Translations under genes and position numbers: made by a program
Source: Campylobacteraceae bacterium
Lineage (GTDB): Bacteria > Campylobacterota > Campylobacteria > Campylobacterales > Sulfurospirillaceae
Assembly (NCBI GenBank): GCA_027050775.1
Contig: JALUBH010000026.1
Coordinates: 1-64,000, forward strand
Direction: 5' to 3'
Length of the DNA: 64,000 nt
Shown here: positions 49,718 to 58,744 of the stretch, piece after piece
Position numbering within the stretch: the first letter of the stretch is position 1
Layout of the letters: every line of letters begins with the position of its first letter
The notes under the pieces: model-generated
Seen by the model: the letters and a program-made list of their open reading frames with translations, nothing else
What the model was told of the DNA's origin: nothing
The model's database searches: none

Positions 49718-51397
49718 ATGTCATATTATCAAAAACATCTATATTTTAAAAAAATTGCTTTTATAATGTCAGTCATTTGGACGATTATAACGCTTGTATT
49801 TTTTGTGTATCAACTCCAAAATGAAAATAAACATATACTTCAAAATAGTATAGCCAAGGTACGAAATGCCACAAATCAAGCACAATATGTTATAAATTGG
49901 ATATATGCTCAAAAAGTTAAAAATAATGAACATAGAAAAAAGGAGAACCTAAGTCTAAATTTCTCACTTAAAGATTTGATTTATAATATGAATAGTGATA
50001 TAGGTGTTCATATAAAGATAAACAATATAAAAGCCGAGTCAGAAAATACGAAAAACAGTAAAATTCTCAAAAATACTATAGCTAAGATGCAAACAACAAA
50101 AAAAGAGCAATATGCTCTTTATAAGTCAGAAGAAAAAACATATATTTTTTACATAAAGCCACTATTTGCTGATAAGAGTTGCCTAAGATGTCACATACAT
50201 ATCAATAAACACAGAGGCGAGATTTTAGGAAGTATAAATGCTGTGGTACAGATTCCTAAGTTTATAAAATTCAACAAAGATAGCTATATATTTTTGATTT
50301 TTATCTATATTACAACTTGGCTTGTTGGGCTTTTTATCATATGGTATGCCAGATATAAGAGTAAGATATATTTTGATGAAAAATTAAAAAATTACGAAGA
50401 GAGTATCTATGGTCTTGTTGAGATGATGGAAAAAAGAGACAGTTATACAGCTGGTCACAGTCGTAGAGTTGCTAAATATTCTGTATTGATTGCAAAGAAG
50501 CTTGGATTAGAAAAAGATGAGATTGATTTGATTTTTAGAGCCGCTATGCTTCATGATATTGGAAAAATGAATATACCAGATGCAATACTTTTGAAACCAG
50601 AGGCGCTGAGTGATGATGAATATGAACTTATAAAAAATCACTCTATATTTGGATATGAACTGCTCCGACATGGTCCGTTTAAAGAACTTTCAAAGATAGT
50701 TTTATATCATCATGAGAGATATGATGGTAAAGGATATCCACATGGATTAAAAGGTGATGAAATTCCCAAAATGTCGCAAATTATATCTATAGCTGACGCC
50801 TTTGATGCCATGACAACAAATCGTGCTTATAAAGAGGCTTTTAGCAAAGAAGAGGCGCTTGGAAGAGTGAAAGAAAACAGCAAAACACAATTTAATCCAT
50901 ATCTTGTGAAAATCGCATTAGACGCATTTAGGGATATAAAAATTCCCAAAAACACAACACAGATGCCAAAAAATGAGCTTGAGGAGATGAGGTTTTGTTA
51001 CTATCTTAAAGACCAATTGACAGGTTGCTACAATATAAATTATCTAAAGTATATATTATTATACAAAGAAAAATATAAAAAAGCAAATATTTTTTATATC
51101 GGGTTAAATGATTTTTCAAATTACAATAAATCACATGGTTGGAGATCTGGAGATGATGTTTTGAAAATAGTTGCAAAAACTCTACTTCAACATCATAAAA
51201 ACTCTATCGTCATTCGTTTGTTTGGTGATAGTTTTTTAATTATTTGCACAGATAAAAACTGTAGTTTTAAAGCAGATATACTAAAACTAGAATTAAACAA
51301 ATATAATCTAAAATTTCACTATAATCAACTAGATATGATGAACGAGGATATATCGACTATAGAGGAATTTGAAAATATTGCTTTGAGATTCAAATAA
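49718..51397 (+). CDS. Membrane HD-GYP phosphodiesterase with periplasmic heme-binding sensor and degenerate GGDEF
   Basis: 559 residues. TM1 (about 12-31), a periplasmic DUF3365/Tll0287-like domain with a CxxCH heme site at 155-159 (SCLRCHIH), then TM2 (about 190-210). The HD-GYP domain (about 230-410) is complete: MLHDIGK with HD at 279-280 and HHERYDGKGYP at 331-341, so cyclic di-GMP hydrolysis is likely. The last 130 residues keep a GGDEF fold (DQLTGCYN, GLNDFSNYN) but the active loop reads LFGDSF, so it should be inactive. No Shine-Dalgarno sequence is obvious. It probably senses redox state or a gas ligand. Confidence 0.88.
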   Translation: MSYYQKHLYFKKIAFIMSVIWTIITLVFFVYQLQNENKHILQNSIAKVRNATNQAQYVINWIYAQKVKNNEHRKKENLSLNFSLKDLIYNMNSDIGVHIKINNIKAESENTKNSKILKNTIAKMQTTKKEQYALYKSEEKTYIFYIKPLFADKSCLRCHIHINKHRGEILGSINAVVQIPKFIKFNKDSYIFLIFIYITTWLVGLFIIWYARYKSKIYFDEKLKNYEESIYGLVEMMEKRDSYTAGHSRRVAKYSVLIAKKLGLEKDEIDLIFRAAMLHDIGKMNIPDAILLKPEALSDDEYELIKNHSIFGYELLRHGPFKELSKIVLYHHERYDGKGYPHGLKGDEIPKMSQIISIADAFDAMTTNRAYKEAFSKEEALGRVKENSKTQFNPYLVKIALDAFRDIKIPKNTTQMPKNELEEMRFCYYLKDQLTGCYNINYLKYILLYKEKYKKANIFYIGLNDFSNYNKSHGWRSGDDVLKIVAKTLLQHHKNSIVIRLFGDSFLIICTDKNCSFKADILKLELNKYNLKFHYNQLDMMNEDISTIEEFENIALRFK

Positions 51398-51446
51398 AGC
51401 TTTTGTAATTTTCAAATCCCCTGTTTTTGTCAGGATTAATATAAAC

Positions 51447-52166
51447 TCAGTGACTGAAAAACTCTAGAGCTCTTTGTAAATCCTCTTTTGTATCTATGCC
51501 AAAACTTTGGCTTTCTACTTTTATCATGGCTATTTTTTTGCCATGATATATGGCTCTTAATTGTTCTAATTTTTCTATGTTTTCAAGAGGGGATGATGGT
51601 AGTGCGCAAAATTCCTGTAGAGACTTTTTCGTAAAGCCGTATATGCCCAAGTGTCCATAGTATGAATTATGCTCTTCTCTGTCAAAGGGTATTTTACTTC
51701 TTGAAAAGTATATGGCATAGTTTTTTGCATTTGTGATGACTTTGACATAATTTGGGTCATTTGCATCATTTTTATTTATGAGTTTATAGCAGCTTGTCAT
51801 CATTATATTTTCACTATTTTCCACTGATTGTTTCACTCTTTTCTTAACTTCTTGGACTATTTTAGGCTCTATAAAAGGCTCATCAGCTTGGACATTTATG
51901 ATGATCTCATCATCACTTAGATCTAGTTTTTGAGCCGCTTCATTTATCCTGTCGGTTCCGCTTTTATGTTTATCGCTTGTCATAACAGCCTTGAAGCCAT
52001 AATCGCTTGCTAAGTTCACTATCTCTTGTGAGTCTGTGGCGATAGCAACCTCATCGATACCACTGACCGCTCTAGCAGTTGCTATAACCATAGGGTAGCC
52101 GTTTATGTTTGCTAAAACTTTGTTTGGAAATCTATTAGATGCTATTCTTGCCGGTATGATTATCAT
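51447..52166 (-). CDS. kdsB: CMP-KDO synthetase
   Basis: A 239-residue cytidylyltransferase that activates KDO for lipopolysaccharide core synthesis. IIPARIASNRFPNKVL is the nucleotide-binding start, then SGTDRINEA and NVQADEPFIEP, both family marks. It lies two bases after thrC in a minus-strand operon. The plus-strand gene kdsC at 17.6 kb makes its substrate. Confidence 0.95.
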   Translation of the reverse strand: MIIIPARIASNRFPNKVLANINGYPMVIATARAVSGIDEVAIATDSQEIVNLASDYGFKAVMTSDKHKSGTDRINEAAQKLDLSDDEIIINVQADEPFIEPKIVQEVKKRVKQSVENSENIMMTSCYKLINKNDANDPNYVKVITNAKNYAIYFSRSKIPFDREEHNSYYGHLGIYGFTKKSLQEFCALPSSPLENIEKLEQLRAIYHGKKIAMIKVESQSFGIDTKEDLQRALEFFSH

Positions 52167-52168
52167 TT

Positions 52169-53638
52169 TTAAGCCTTGATGAAATTTAAAATCTCTTTTT
52201 CTATGTCTCGTTTTTCTATGACTTGGTTATGTATGATATCCTTGTAAAAAAGTTTATTTATGCTTTTTGGTATCTCTACATGTAGAGCTTCACTGAACTC
52301 TTTTAATGCTATCTCATCACTATATGTTTTGTTGTCATTTTTGATTGCATTTAGCATAGTTGGTGCAAATTTTGTCCATTGGGCGGTTGAGCAGGCGATG
52401 GATGGTAGATTTTCATCTCTTAGATTTTCATAAGCACTGAGTGTAGTGGCAGTATGCGGATCCATTATATACCCTTTTTTAGCATATCTTTTGATTATCT
52501 GCTTTGCAAATTCATCATCACAATATACCGCGTCAAAATCCTCTCTTAAACTTTTTAGTTCATTTTTGCTCAGTTCATAAAACTTTTTTTCTCTTAAATC
52601 ATCCATCAACTCTTTACATCTGCTTGCTCCAAACTTATCGTATAGAACTCTCTCGACATTTGATGATATCAGTATGTCCATGGCGGGAGATGTTGTTTTG
52701 AGAAGCTTTCTGTCGCGTAAATCGTAGATACCTTTATTTATGAGGTCGCTTAAGATATTGTTTATATTTGAAGCTATTAGGATTTTTTTGATAGGAAGTC
52801 CCATCTTTTTGGCATAATATGCCCCAAGAGCATTTCCAAAGTTTCCGCTCGGTACTATACTGTAAAATTTATCTGCATTTTGCTCTTTTAAAAGAGATAT
52901 ATAGCCAAATATATGGTAAATTATCTGAAATATGATTCTGCCAAAATTGACAGAGTTTGCGGCACTTAATTTGATATTTTGCTTTTTTAGTTCATCTATA
53001 AATGATGGTGAAGCAAGTAGAGATTTGAGTGCATTTTGAGCATCATCAAAATTTCCTACGATTCCTAAAACTTTGAGATTTTTACCCTCTTGGGTTGTCA
53101 TTTGTAATTTTTGTACATCACTTGTGCCGCCATCTGGGTACATACAGGCTACTTTGATATTCTCTTTGTTAGCAAAAGTATCCAAGGTTGCAGGACCGGT
53201 ATCTCCACTAGTTGCTGCTAGGATAAGATAGTTTTGTTTTTGCTTTTTTGCCAAATTTGAGAGTATATATCCAAAAGGTTGAAGCGCCATATCCTTAAAA
53301 GCTTTAGTAGGTCCGTGATATAACTCGTTTATATATAAATCATCTTCTATTTTTTCCAAAGGAACAGGGTTGTTCGGATCCTCAAAATTGTCATACAGAG
53401 CTAAAGCTTCATCTATAACATCATTATCTATATCGATATCAAATCTGCTTAGCAGCTCTTTCGAAAGTTCTTTGTAATTTTTATTTTTTGCTTCTTTAAA
53501 GAAATTTTCATCTAGTTTTGGTAATTCTTTTGGTACATAAAGTCCGCCAAAACTTGCTATTGGGTTTAAAATAGCGTATGAAAATTTAACCTCTTTTGGT
53601 TTTTGTTTGTCATTTCCTCTAGTTTCTACAAATGTCAT
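52169..53638 (-). CDS. thrC: Threonine synthase
   Basis: A 489-residue PLP enzyme converting phosphohomoserine to threonine. The PLP lysine is Lys115 in HGPTKAFKDMALQ; AATSGDTGPAT binds the phosphate and PSGNFGNALGAYYAKKMG follows. Its length fits the long bacterial/fungal form. It overlaps argB by four bases. The palindrome CTCTACATGTAGAG lies near its 3' end and is read as Leu-His-Val-Glu. Confidence 0.95.
   Translation of the reverse strand: MTFVETRGNDKQKPKEVKFSYAILNPIASFGGLYVPKELPKLDENFFKEAKNKNYKELSKELLSRFDIDIDNDVIDEALALYDNFEDPNNPVPLEKIEDDLYINELYHGPTKAFKDMALQPFGYILSNLAKKQKQNYLILAATSGDTGPATLDTFANKENIKVACMYPDGGTSDVQKLQMTTQEGKNLKVLGIVGNFDDAQNALKSLLASPSFIDELKKQNIKLSAANSVNFGRIIFQIIYHIFGYISLLKEQNADKFYSIVPSGNFGNALGAYYAKKMGLPIKKILIASNINNILSDLINKGIYDLRDRKLLKTTSPAMDILISSNVERVLYDKFGASRCKELMDDLREKKFYELSKNELKSLREDFDAVYCDDEFAKQIIKRYAKKGYIMDPHTATTLSAYENLRDENLPSIACSTAQWTKFAPTMLNAIKNDNKTYSDEIALKEFSEALHVEIPKSINKLFYKDIIHNQVIEKRDIEKEILNFIKA
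52274..52287. repeat. Exact copy of CTCTACATGTAGAG (in thrC)
   Basis: Perfect 14-base inverted repeat, read on the minus strand as Ala-Leu-His-Val-Glu-Ile in SEALHVEIPKSI. Confidence 0.9.
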
Positions 53639-54447
53639 TTTATTTTAGTTCCTATTCCGTCTTTTGTAAATATCTCTAGGAGTATAGAGTGTTCAATTCT
53701 GCCATCTATGATGTGAGCACTGTGAACTCCGCCATCAAGTGCATTAAAGCAAGCATCTGTTTTTGGTATCATACCGCCATTTATAACATTATCATTTTTT
53801 AAAATAGTTATTTCATCTTTATTAAGAGTAGATACTAACTCTTGGTTTGCATCCAATATACCAGGTGTATCGGTAAGAAATACAATTTTCTGAGCATTTA
53901 TAGCCACTGCTATTTTACTCGCAGCTAAATCAGCATTTATGTTAAATCCAGGATGATTTGTACCGCCGCTTGCTATTGGAGCGATGACGGGGATGAAGTT
54001 TTGTTCTATCAAATCTTCGATAACTTTATGATCTATCTTTGTGATTTCTCCTACGAGTCCGTATTTATCGCTATTTAGTGCTTTTGCTTCGATAAAACTT
54101 GCATCTTTACCCGTGATTCCTATGGCTTTTGCGCCGTGATGATTGAGAAGATTTGTAATCTCTTTATTGATTTTTCCACCAAGCACCATCTCAACCACTT
54201 CCATGACACTTTCGCTAGTGACTCTCAATCCATCAACAAATTTACTTTTTATTTTCAATTTGTCTAATAGATCGTTGATTTTTTTGCCGCCACCGTGTAT
54301 GATGACAGGTTTTATACCAACAAGATACAGAAGTACAATATCTTGTGCAAATTTCTCTTTTAATTCAGGATTTTCCTGAGCTGAGCCACCATATTTAATA
54401 ACCACGATTTTTTTATTAAAATATTTTATATATGGCAGAGCATCCAT
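53635..54447 (-). CDS. argB: Acetylglutamate kinase
   Basis: An amino-acid-kinase-fold enzyme phosphorylating N-acetylglutamate in arginine synthesis. VIKYGGSAQENPEL, IHGGGKKINDLLD and the GGMIPKTDACF block are present. The first standard start codon is ATG 54447, giving 270 residues, but no ribosome site precedes it. The reading frame continues upstream for eleven codons that look like the family N-terminus (EKKIQQARTL) to ATC 54480-54478, which has TAAGGAG six bases upstream. The real start may therefore be that AUC codon, at 54480 (281 residues). It overlaps thrC by four bases. Confidence 0.92.
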   Translation of the reverse strand: MDALPYIKYFNKKIVVIKYGGSAQENPELKEKFAQDIVLLYLVGIKPVIIHGGGKKINDLLDKLKIKSKFVDGLRVTSESVMEVVEMVLGGKINKEITNLLNHHGAKAIGITGKDASFIEAKALNSDKYGLVGEITKIDHKVIEDLIEQNFIPVIAPIASGGTNHPGFNINADLAASKIAVAINAQKIVFLTDTPGILDANQELVSTLNKDEITILKNDNVINGGMIPKTDACFNALDGGVHSAHIIDGRIEHSILLEIFTKDGIGTKIK

Positions 54448-54514
54448 AAGAGTTCTGGCTTGTTGTATCTTCTTTTCGATATTATGCTCCTTAAAAGTTA
54501 AATTGAGTACGATT

Positions 54515-55459
54515 TTATCTAAAATTTGTTAAAAATGTATTGATTTTGTTTTTAATTTCATCTTTAATTTCTAGTCTAAGTTCTAAAATGCAGAGGTTTA
54601 AATTAAATTTTTCCATCTTTACGGCATCTTTTTGGGTGGTGAGTATAGATGATGCTTTATACTTTTTTGCTAAAGTTTCCAATTCTAGTTTTGTAAATAT
54701 ATGGTGGTCTTCAAAATATATCTTTTTTTTGACACCATCGGGTAAAAAAACATCTAGTCTCTTTGGCTTTGATATACCGGTTATTAGTATCATCTCTTTT
54801 GTTGGATTTGAGACTTTAACTACTCTTTTAAAATCATAATTCTCTTTTAGTACCAAATCAGCACTTCTATATAGATATTTTGGTTCTCTGTATGCTCCGC
54901 TTGGTAGGCAAAATGGCAGGGTTGGCTCGCTGTTTGGACGAATCAGTATATCAAATTTTTTTATATAAGATTTGCTAAATCCATCATCTAAAAACATCAC
55001 TTTGCATGTAAGAGATTTTGCATACTCTATAGCTTCGCTTCTGTCTTCGCTGACTATCACTGTAGCATTTGGCAAAGATTTTGCATAAAGCATAGCTTCG
55101 TCGCCACTTTGATGAACATCACAGAGTATCTTCTGTTTGTGCGACACTAAAACTAAGCCTTTGCTCACTCTTCCGTACCCTCGCAAAATGATTGCACAAT
55201 CTTTTTGCTCTTTTGCTAACTCTATGGTTAAGGGTGTTTTTCCACTTCCCCCGAGAGTTAAATTTCCTATGCTTATGATAGGAATTTTAAAATCTCTCTC
55301 TTTGGAAAATACTCTTTTTGAAATGACAATGATGCAATATAAAAAACTGACAGGAAGAAGAAGAAATGAGAGTAAAAATTGTAAAAAACCTCTTGGATAG
55401 AAGAGAAATTCTTCTATCCAAGAGATTAAAGAGGTTTTTTCAGACACGGGTTTTAGCAA
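54515..55459 (-). CDS. lpxK: Tetraacyldisaccharide 4'-kinase
   Basis: A 314-residue membrane-associated P-loop kinase that completes lipid IVA, a precursor of lipid A. An N-terminal membrane helix (about 28-48) is followed by SIGNLTLGGSGKTPLTIEL with the P-loop at 70-75, then ILRGYGR and VMFLDDGFSKSYIKK. It overlaps the aminotransferase gene by 20 bases. argB starts 34 to 67 bases further on, depending on its start codon. Confidence 0.93.
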   Translation of the reverse strand: MLKPVSEKTSLISWIEEFLFYPRGFLQFLLSFLLLPVSFLYCIIVISKRVFSKERDFKIPIISIGNLTLGGSGKTPLTIELAKEQKDCAIILRGYGRVSKGLVLVSHKQKILCDVHQSGDEAMLYAKSLPNATVIVSEDRSEAIEYAKSLTCKVMFLDDGFSKSYIKKFDILIRPNSEPTLPFCLPSGAYREPKYLYRSADLVLKENYDFKRVVKVSNPTKEMILITGISKPKRLDVFLPDGVKKKIYFEDHHIFTKLELETLAKKYKASSILTTQKDAVKMEKFNLNLCILELRLEIKDEIKNKINTFLTNFR

Positions 55460-56585
55460 TCCCTTTTATCTGCTCACAGATATAGTACACATCTTTATCG
55501 CTAAGACCTGGATATATAGGCAAGGAGAGAATTTTTTGGTAGTTGTTTAGAGCATTTGGAAAGTCATTTACCCTCATATTGTATTTTTTTCTATAGTATG
55601 TCAAGAGATGAATAGGTATATAGTGAAGTGCGGTGTTTATACCTTTTTCTTTTAGTTCTCTTGCAAAACTATCCCTGTTTTTATCAACTTTTATGATGTA
55701 TTGGCTAAATGTATGCTCCCTTTTTTCTACAGGTGTGCTTACATGTCCACACCCTTTTAGCTCTTCATCGTATATCTTTGCTATTTGTTGCCTTCTTCTG
55801 ATAAACTGTTCATTTTTCTCAAGTTGTCCAAGGGCGTAGGCTGCATTTAGTTCATTCATGTCATATTTCAACCCAATATCTATAACATCATAAACATATC
55901 CTAGGTTTCCATAAGCATCCCATCCGTCATTTATGATAGCATGATTTCTAAGCAAGGTTGCTCTATCTTTTAGGTTTTCATTGTTAGTGCTTAGTATTCC
56001 TCCGCTCGCAACTGCGTGCTTCATCTGAGGTGAAAATCTAAATGTAGTTATATCTGCTTTGAGTCCTCCTATTCTAGCACCGTTGAATGTTGCTCCTAGT
56101 GCTTCCGAGGCATCTTCTACAATTTTTATGTCGTATAATTTTGCTATTTTATAGAGCCTGTCTAGCTGAGTAGGTTGACCGGCTATATGGTTTATAAAAG
56201 CACCTTTTAGCTTTTTGCTTCTGTTTTGTTCGAGTAGTTTTTCAAAAGTATCCAAATCTATGTTAAAATCATCCTCGTCTATATCAACAAAGATTGGTTC
56301 TGCATCAAAATGTCTAATGACTTCTGCAACAGATGGAAAAGAGTTTACGGAACAGATGATTTTATCACCTCTTTTGAGGTCGAGCGCGCACATAGCAAGA
56401 TGCATGGCAGAAGTACCGTTGTTTGTAGAGATGGCATATTTACTGTTTATATAATGACTAAAATCATTTTCGAGTTTTTCCACTTTATTTGCTTTTTTAA
56501 GTTCTAACACTTCGCTTATATAGTCTTTTTCTCTTTTATCCATGTAGGGCTTGTAAAACGGTATCTCTTTTTTGCTCGCATTCAT
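55440..56585 (-). CDS. DegT/DnrJ/EryC1/StrS-family sugar aminotransferase
   Basis: A 381-residue PLP enzyme. NNGTSAMHLAMCAL binds the PLP phosphate, IVEDASEALGATFNG provides the Asp for the ring nitrogen and FRFSPQMKHAVASGG holds Lys189. It is a distant paralogue of pglE. Its amino-sugar product cannot be told from sequence; surface polysaccharide or lipid A decoration are both possible given the lpxK overlap (20 bases). nadE is 12 bases upstream on the same strand. Confidence 0.88.
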   Translation of the reverse strand: MNASKKEIPFYKPYMDKREKDYISEVLELKKANKVEKLENDFSHYINSKYAISTNNGTSAMHLAMCALDLKRGDKIICSVNSFPSVAEVIRHFDAEPIFVDIDEDDFNIDLDTFEKLLEQNRSKKLKGAFINHIAGQPTQLDRLYKIAKLYDIKIVEDASEALGATFNGARIGGLKADITTFRFSPQMKHAVASGGILSTNNENLKDRATLLRNHAIINDGWDAYGNLGYVYDVIDIGLKYDMNELNAAYALGQLEKNEQFIRRRQQIAKIYDEELKGCGHVSTPVEKREHTFSQYIIKVDKNRDSFARELKEKGINTALHYIPIHLLTYYRKKYNMRVNDFPNALNNYQKILSLPIYPGLSDKDVYYICEQIKGIAKTRV

Positions 56586-56597
56586 ATTTCTATCCTT

Positions 56598-57401
56598 TTA
56601 TAATTTTATATCTCTAGCATATAGAAAATCGTGACCGATTGTTCTGTGACTTATTTTTGCAATTATTGGTAATTTTCTTTTAAATTGATTTTTATATATC
56701 TTATTTTTTATCAGTGTTATAAGTTTTAGCTCAAATCCTGCTTTCAGCATTTCGTCTTCATTCATCCTCCTGTCGACAAATGCCTCCAGAGCTTTGTCGA
56801 TAACTTCATAAGAAAAGCCAAGATCTTCTTCGTCGCTTTGTCCTTCCCACAGGTCAGCTGATGGTGGTTTTGAAATTATCTCTTTTGGTATCCCTAGGTA
56901 TCTAGCAAACTCAAAGATTTGTGATTTATACAGATCGCCTATAGGGTTTAGCGCACTAGCAAGATCACCAAAGAGTGTACCGTATCCCAAAAGAAGCTCG
57001 CTTTTATTGCTTGTGCCCAAGACTAGTGCTTTTTGTCTAGCTGAAATATCATACAGTACAGACATCCTAGCTCTTGCACTAAAATTGCCAATTCTTAAAT
57101 TGTCTGCATCTTGATTTTTAAAATAAGCTTCTAATATAGGAGCTATTGAAATTTGTTCAAATGCTATGTCAAATTTATCGCATAGTTTTAGTGCGTCATC
57201 AAGGCTGTTTTGACTAGAGTATAAAGAGGGCATCATAACACCCAAAACATCTTTTTTGAAAGCCTTTTTTGCAAGGACGGCAACAACTGCAGAGTCTATG
57301 CCTCCACTTATGCCAAGGACTACGCTTTTTAAACCACTTTTATAGACCTCATCTTGTAAAAATTTGATAAGATAAGACTCTATAAGTTGATATTTTTGCA
57401 A
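56598..57401 (-). CDS. nadE: NAD synthetase (ammonia-dependent)
   Basis: A 267-residue enzyme for the last step of NAD synthesis. PP-loop ISGGIDSAVV is at 31-40, then SARARMSVLYDISARQ, LLLGYGTLFGD and KPPSADLWEGQSDEEDLG. There is no glutaminase domain, so ammonia is the nitrogen source. The family's usual length is about 250-275. It is first in the minus-strand group reaching kdsB; a TATAAT box is at 57438-57433. Confidence 0.95.
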   Translation of the reverse strand: MQKYQLIESYLIKFLQDEVYKSGLKSVVLGISGGIDSAVVAVLAKKAFKKDVLGVMMPSLYSSQNSLDDALKLCDKFDIAFEQISIAPILEAYFKNQDADNLRIGNFSARARMSVLYDISARQKALVLGTSNKSELLLGYGTLFGDLASALNPIGDLYKSQIFEFARYLGIPKEIISKPPSADLWEGQSDEEDLGFSYEVIDKALEAFVDRRMNEDEMLKAGFELKLITLIKNKIYKNQFKRKLPIIAKISHRTIGHDFLYARDIKL

Positions 57402-57432
57402 AAACTACCCTTTTGTGATTAAGATTGCTAAA

Positions 57433-57514
57433 ATTATACTAAAGAATGCTTTAATTAATTCTTTTAAATATAACTAAAATTTTTAAGGTTTAAATAATTT
57501 TGTTATTATATTAT
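57433..57514. promoter_or_regulatory. Divergent promoters between nadE and the hydrolase gene
   Basis: The 139-base gap is very AT-rich. For nadE (minus) TATAAT is at 57438-57433, 32 bases before its ATG. For the plus-strand hydrolase a TATTATATTAT run at 57504-57514 is the likely -10 region, with TAGGAG just before the GTG start. Confidence 0.45.
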
Positions 57515-57540
57515 CATTGTAAATTTTTTAGGAGTCAACA

Positions 57541-58137
57541 GTGATAGATATAAAACAAAAGCCATGTGGCATGTATATGACTAATTGCTATATAGTGAAG
57601 GTTGATGGCGAGGAGTTTATCATCGATCCTGGTGTTGATGCAACTAAATGGGTAAGAGATAATGTAAAAAATCCTGTAGCTATATTAAATACTCACGGTC
57701 ATTTTGATCATGTCTGGAGTAATGCAGAGCTTAAAGAGTTTTTTAATATACCCATTTACACACCAAAAGATGATGTTTTTATGCTTTTGAGTGATCCTTT
57801 TTCTCAGGGAACACCACCGAGCACTCCGGATATTGAAGTGGTTGGAGATGAAGAGTTAAAGATAGATGGTGTAAAAGTAAAATATATTTTCTTCCCGGGA
57901 CATACTCCCGGATGTAGTGCTATTTTGATAGACGATGTACTTTTTAGTGGAGATTTTATCTTTAAAAATTCTATAGGTAGGGTTGATTTTCCATATAGCA
58001 ATCCGCAAGATATGAAAAATAGTATAGAAAAGTTTATGAAAATAAAAGAAGATTATAGAGTTTTTCCTGGACATGGAGAGAGCACAACTGTTGCACAGGA
58101 GCAAAAAACACTACCCGCTTGGTTGAACTATATATAG
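57541..58137 (+). CDS. Metallo-beta-lactamase-fold hydrolase (glyoxalase II-like)
   Basis: A 198-residue metalloenzyme. The metal motif THGHFDH has His52, His54, Asp56 and His57; FPGHTPGC, SGDFIF and FPGHGEST give the remaining ligands. Size and motif spacing resemble small glyoxalase II-like or persulfide dioxygenase-like proteins, but the substrate is unclear. The start is GTG with TAGGAG upstream. It is convergent with the hotdog gene, four bases apart. Confidence 0.9.
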   Translation: MIDIKQKPCGMYMTNCYIVKVDGEEFIIDPGVDATKWVRDNVKNPVAILNTHGHFDHVWSNAELKEFFNIPIYTPKDDVFMLLSDPFSQGTPPSTPDIEVVGDEELKIDGVKVKYIFFPGHTPGCSAILIDDVLFSGDFIFKNSIGRVDFPYSNPQDMKNSIEKFMKIKEDYRVFPGHGESTTVAQEQKTLPAWLNYI

Positions 58138-58141
58138 AGTT

Positions 58142-58699
58142 TTATCTTGCGTGATAGTTTTTATTTATGTTTTTGAGTTTTGTTTTTAGGATATGATTTT
58201 CAAGTATAACAGCTTGGTAAGTACCTTCAAATATCTTGATTTCATTTATTTCACCGATTACTTTTACTTCTCTTTTTCTAGCATCTTCAAATTTTGCTTT
58301 TGCCTCAAACTCTATCAAGTCACCATTTTTTGCTGGTGCTAAAAATTTTACTTTTGATGATATGATTACAAGATTCTCTTCATTGATAGCAGAAACAGCA
58401 GCATACTCGGCAGCCCCAAAAATAAATCCGCTATGTATTAGACCTAGCATATCGACAGCCATATCATTTGTTGTCTGGAGTGTTGTTTTAGAGTGCCCTT
58501 TTTCTAAAAATATGACATTTCCGCAAAGACTTTTTTTGATATTCTGATGAGTATTTAAGTTGTCTTCATCCTCTATGCGATTATTTTCATTAAAAATATT
58601 TTCTTCATCTTCATCTTTTATGTCTTTGCTAAAATCTTCTTCGTGGGATTGTATTTTTTCTATCTCTTCTTGGGCTAAATTTTTAGCACTCTTTGCCAT
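58142..58699 (-). CDS. Hotdog-fold thioesterase-like protein with acidic N-terminal extension
   Basis: 185 residues. The first 60 are highly charged (NIFNENNRIEDEDN region) and probably disordered. The rest forms a hotdog fold: MLGLIHSGFIFGAAEYAAV is the central helix, then SSKVKFLAPAKNGDLIEFEA. Similar proteins are PaaI/YbgC-like thioesterases or FapR-like ligand domains; a catalytic residue cannot be assigned. cmoB starts further upstream on the same strand. Confidence 0.78.
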   Translation of the reverse strand: MAKSAKNLAQEEIEKIQSHEEDFSKDIKDEDEENIFNENNRIEDEDNLNTHQNIKKSLCGNVIFLEKGHSKTTLQTTNDMAVDMLGLIHSGFIFGAAEYAAVSAINEENLVIISSKVKFLAPAKNGDLIEFEAKAKFEDARKREVKVIGEINEIKIFEGTYQAVILENHILKTKLKNINKNYHAR

Positions 58700-58744
58700 T
58701 TTAATTTCCTTGCAAAATCAGTTATTATCCCTAATATCGGTAAA

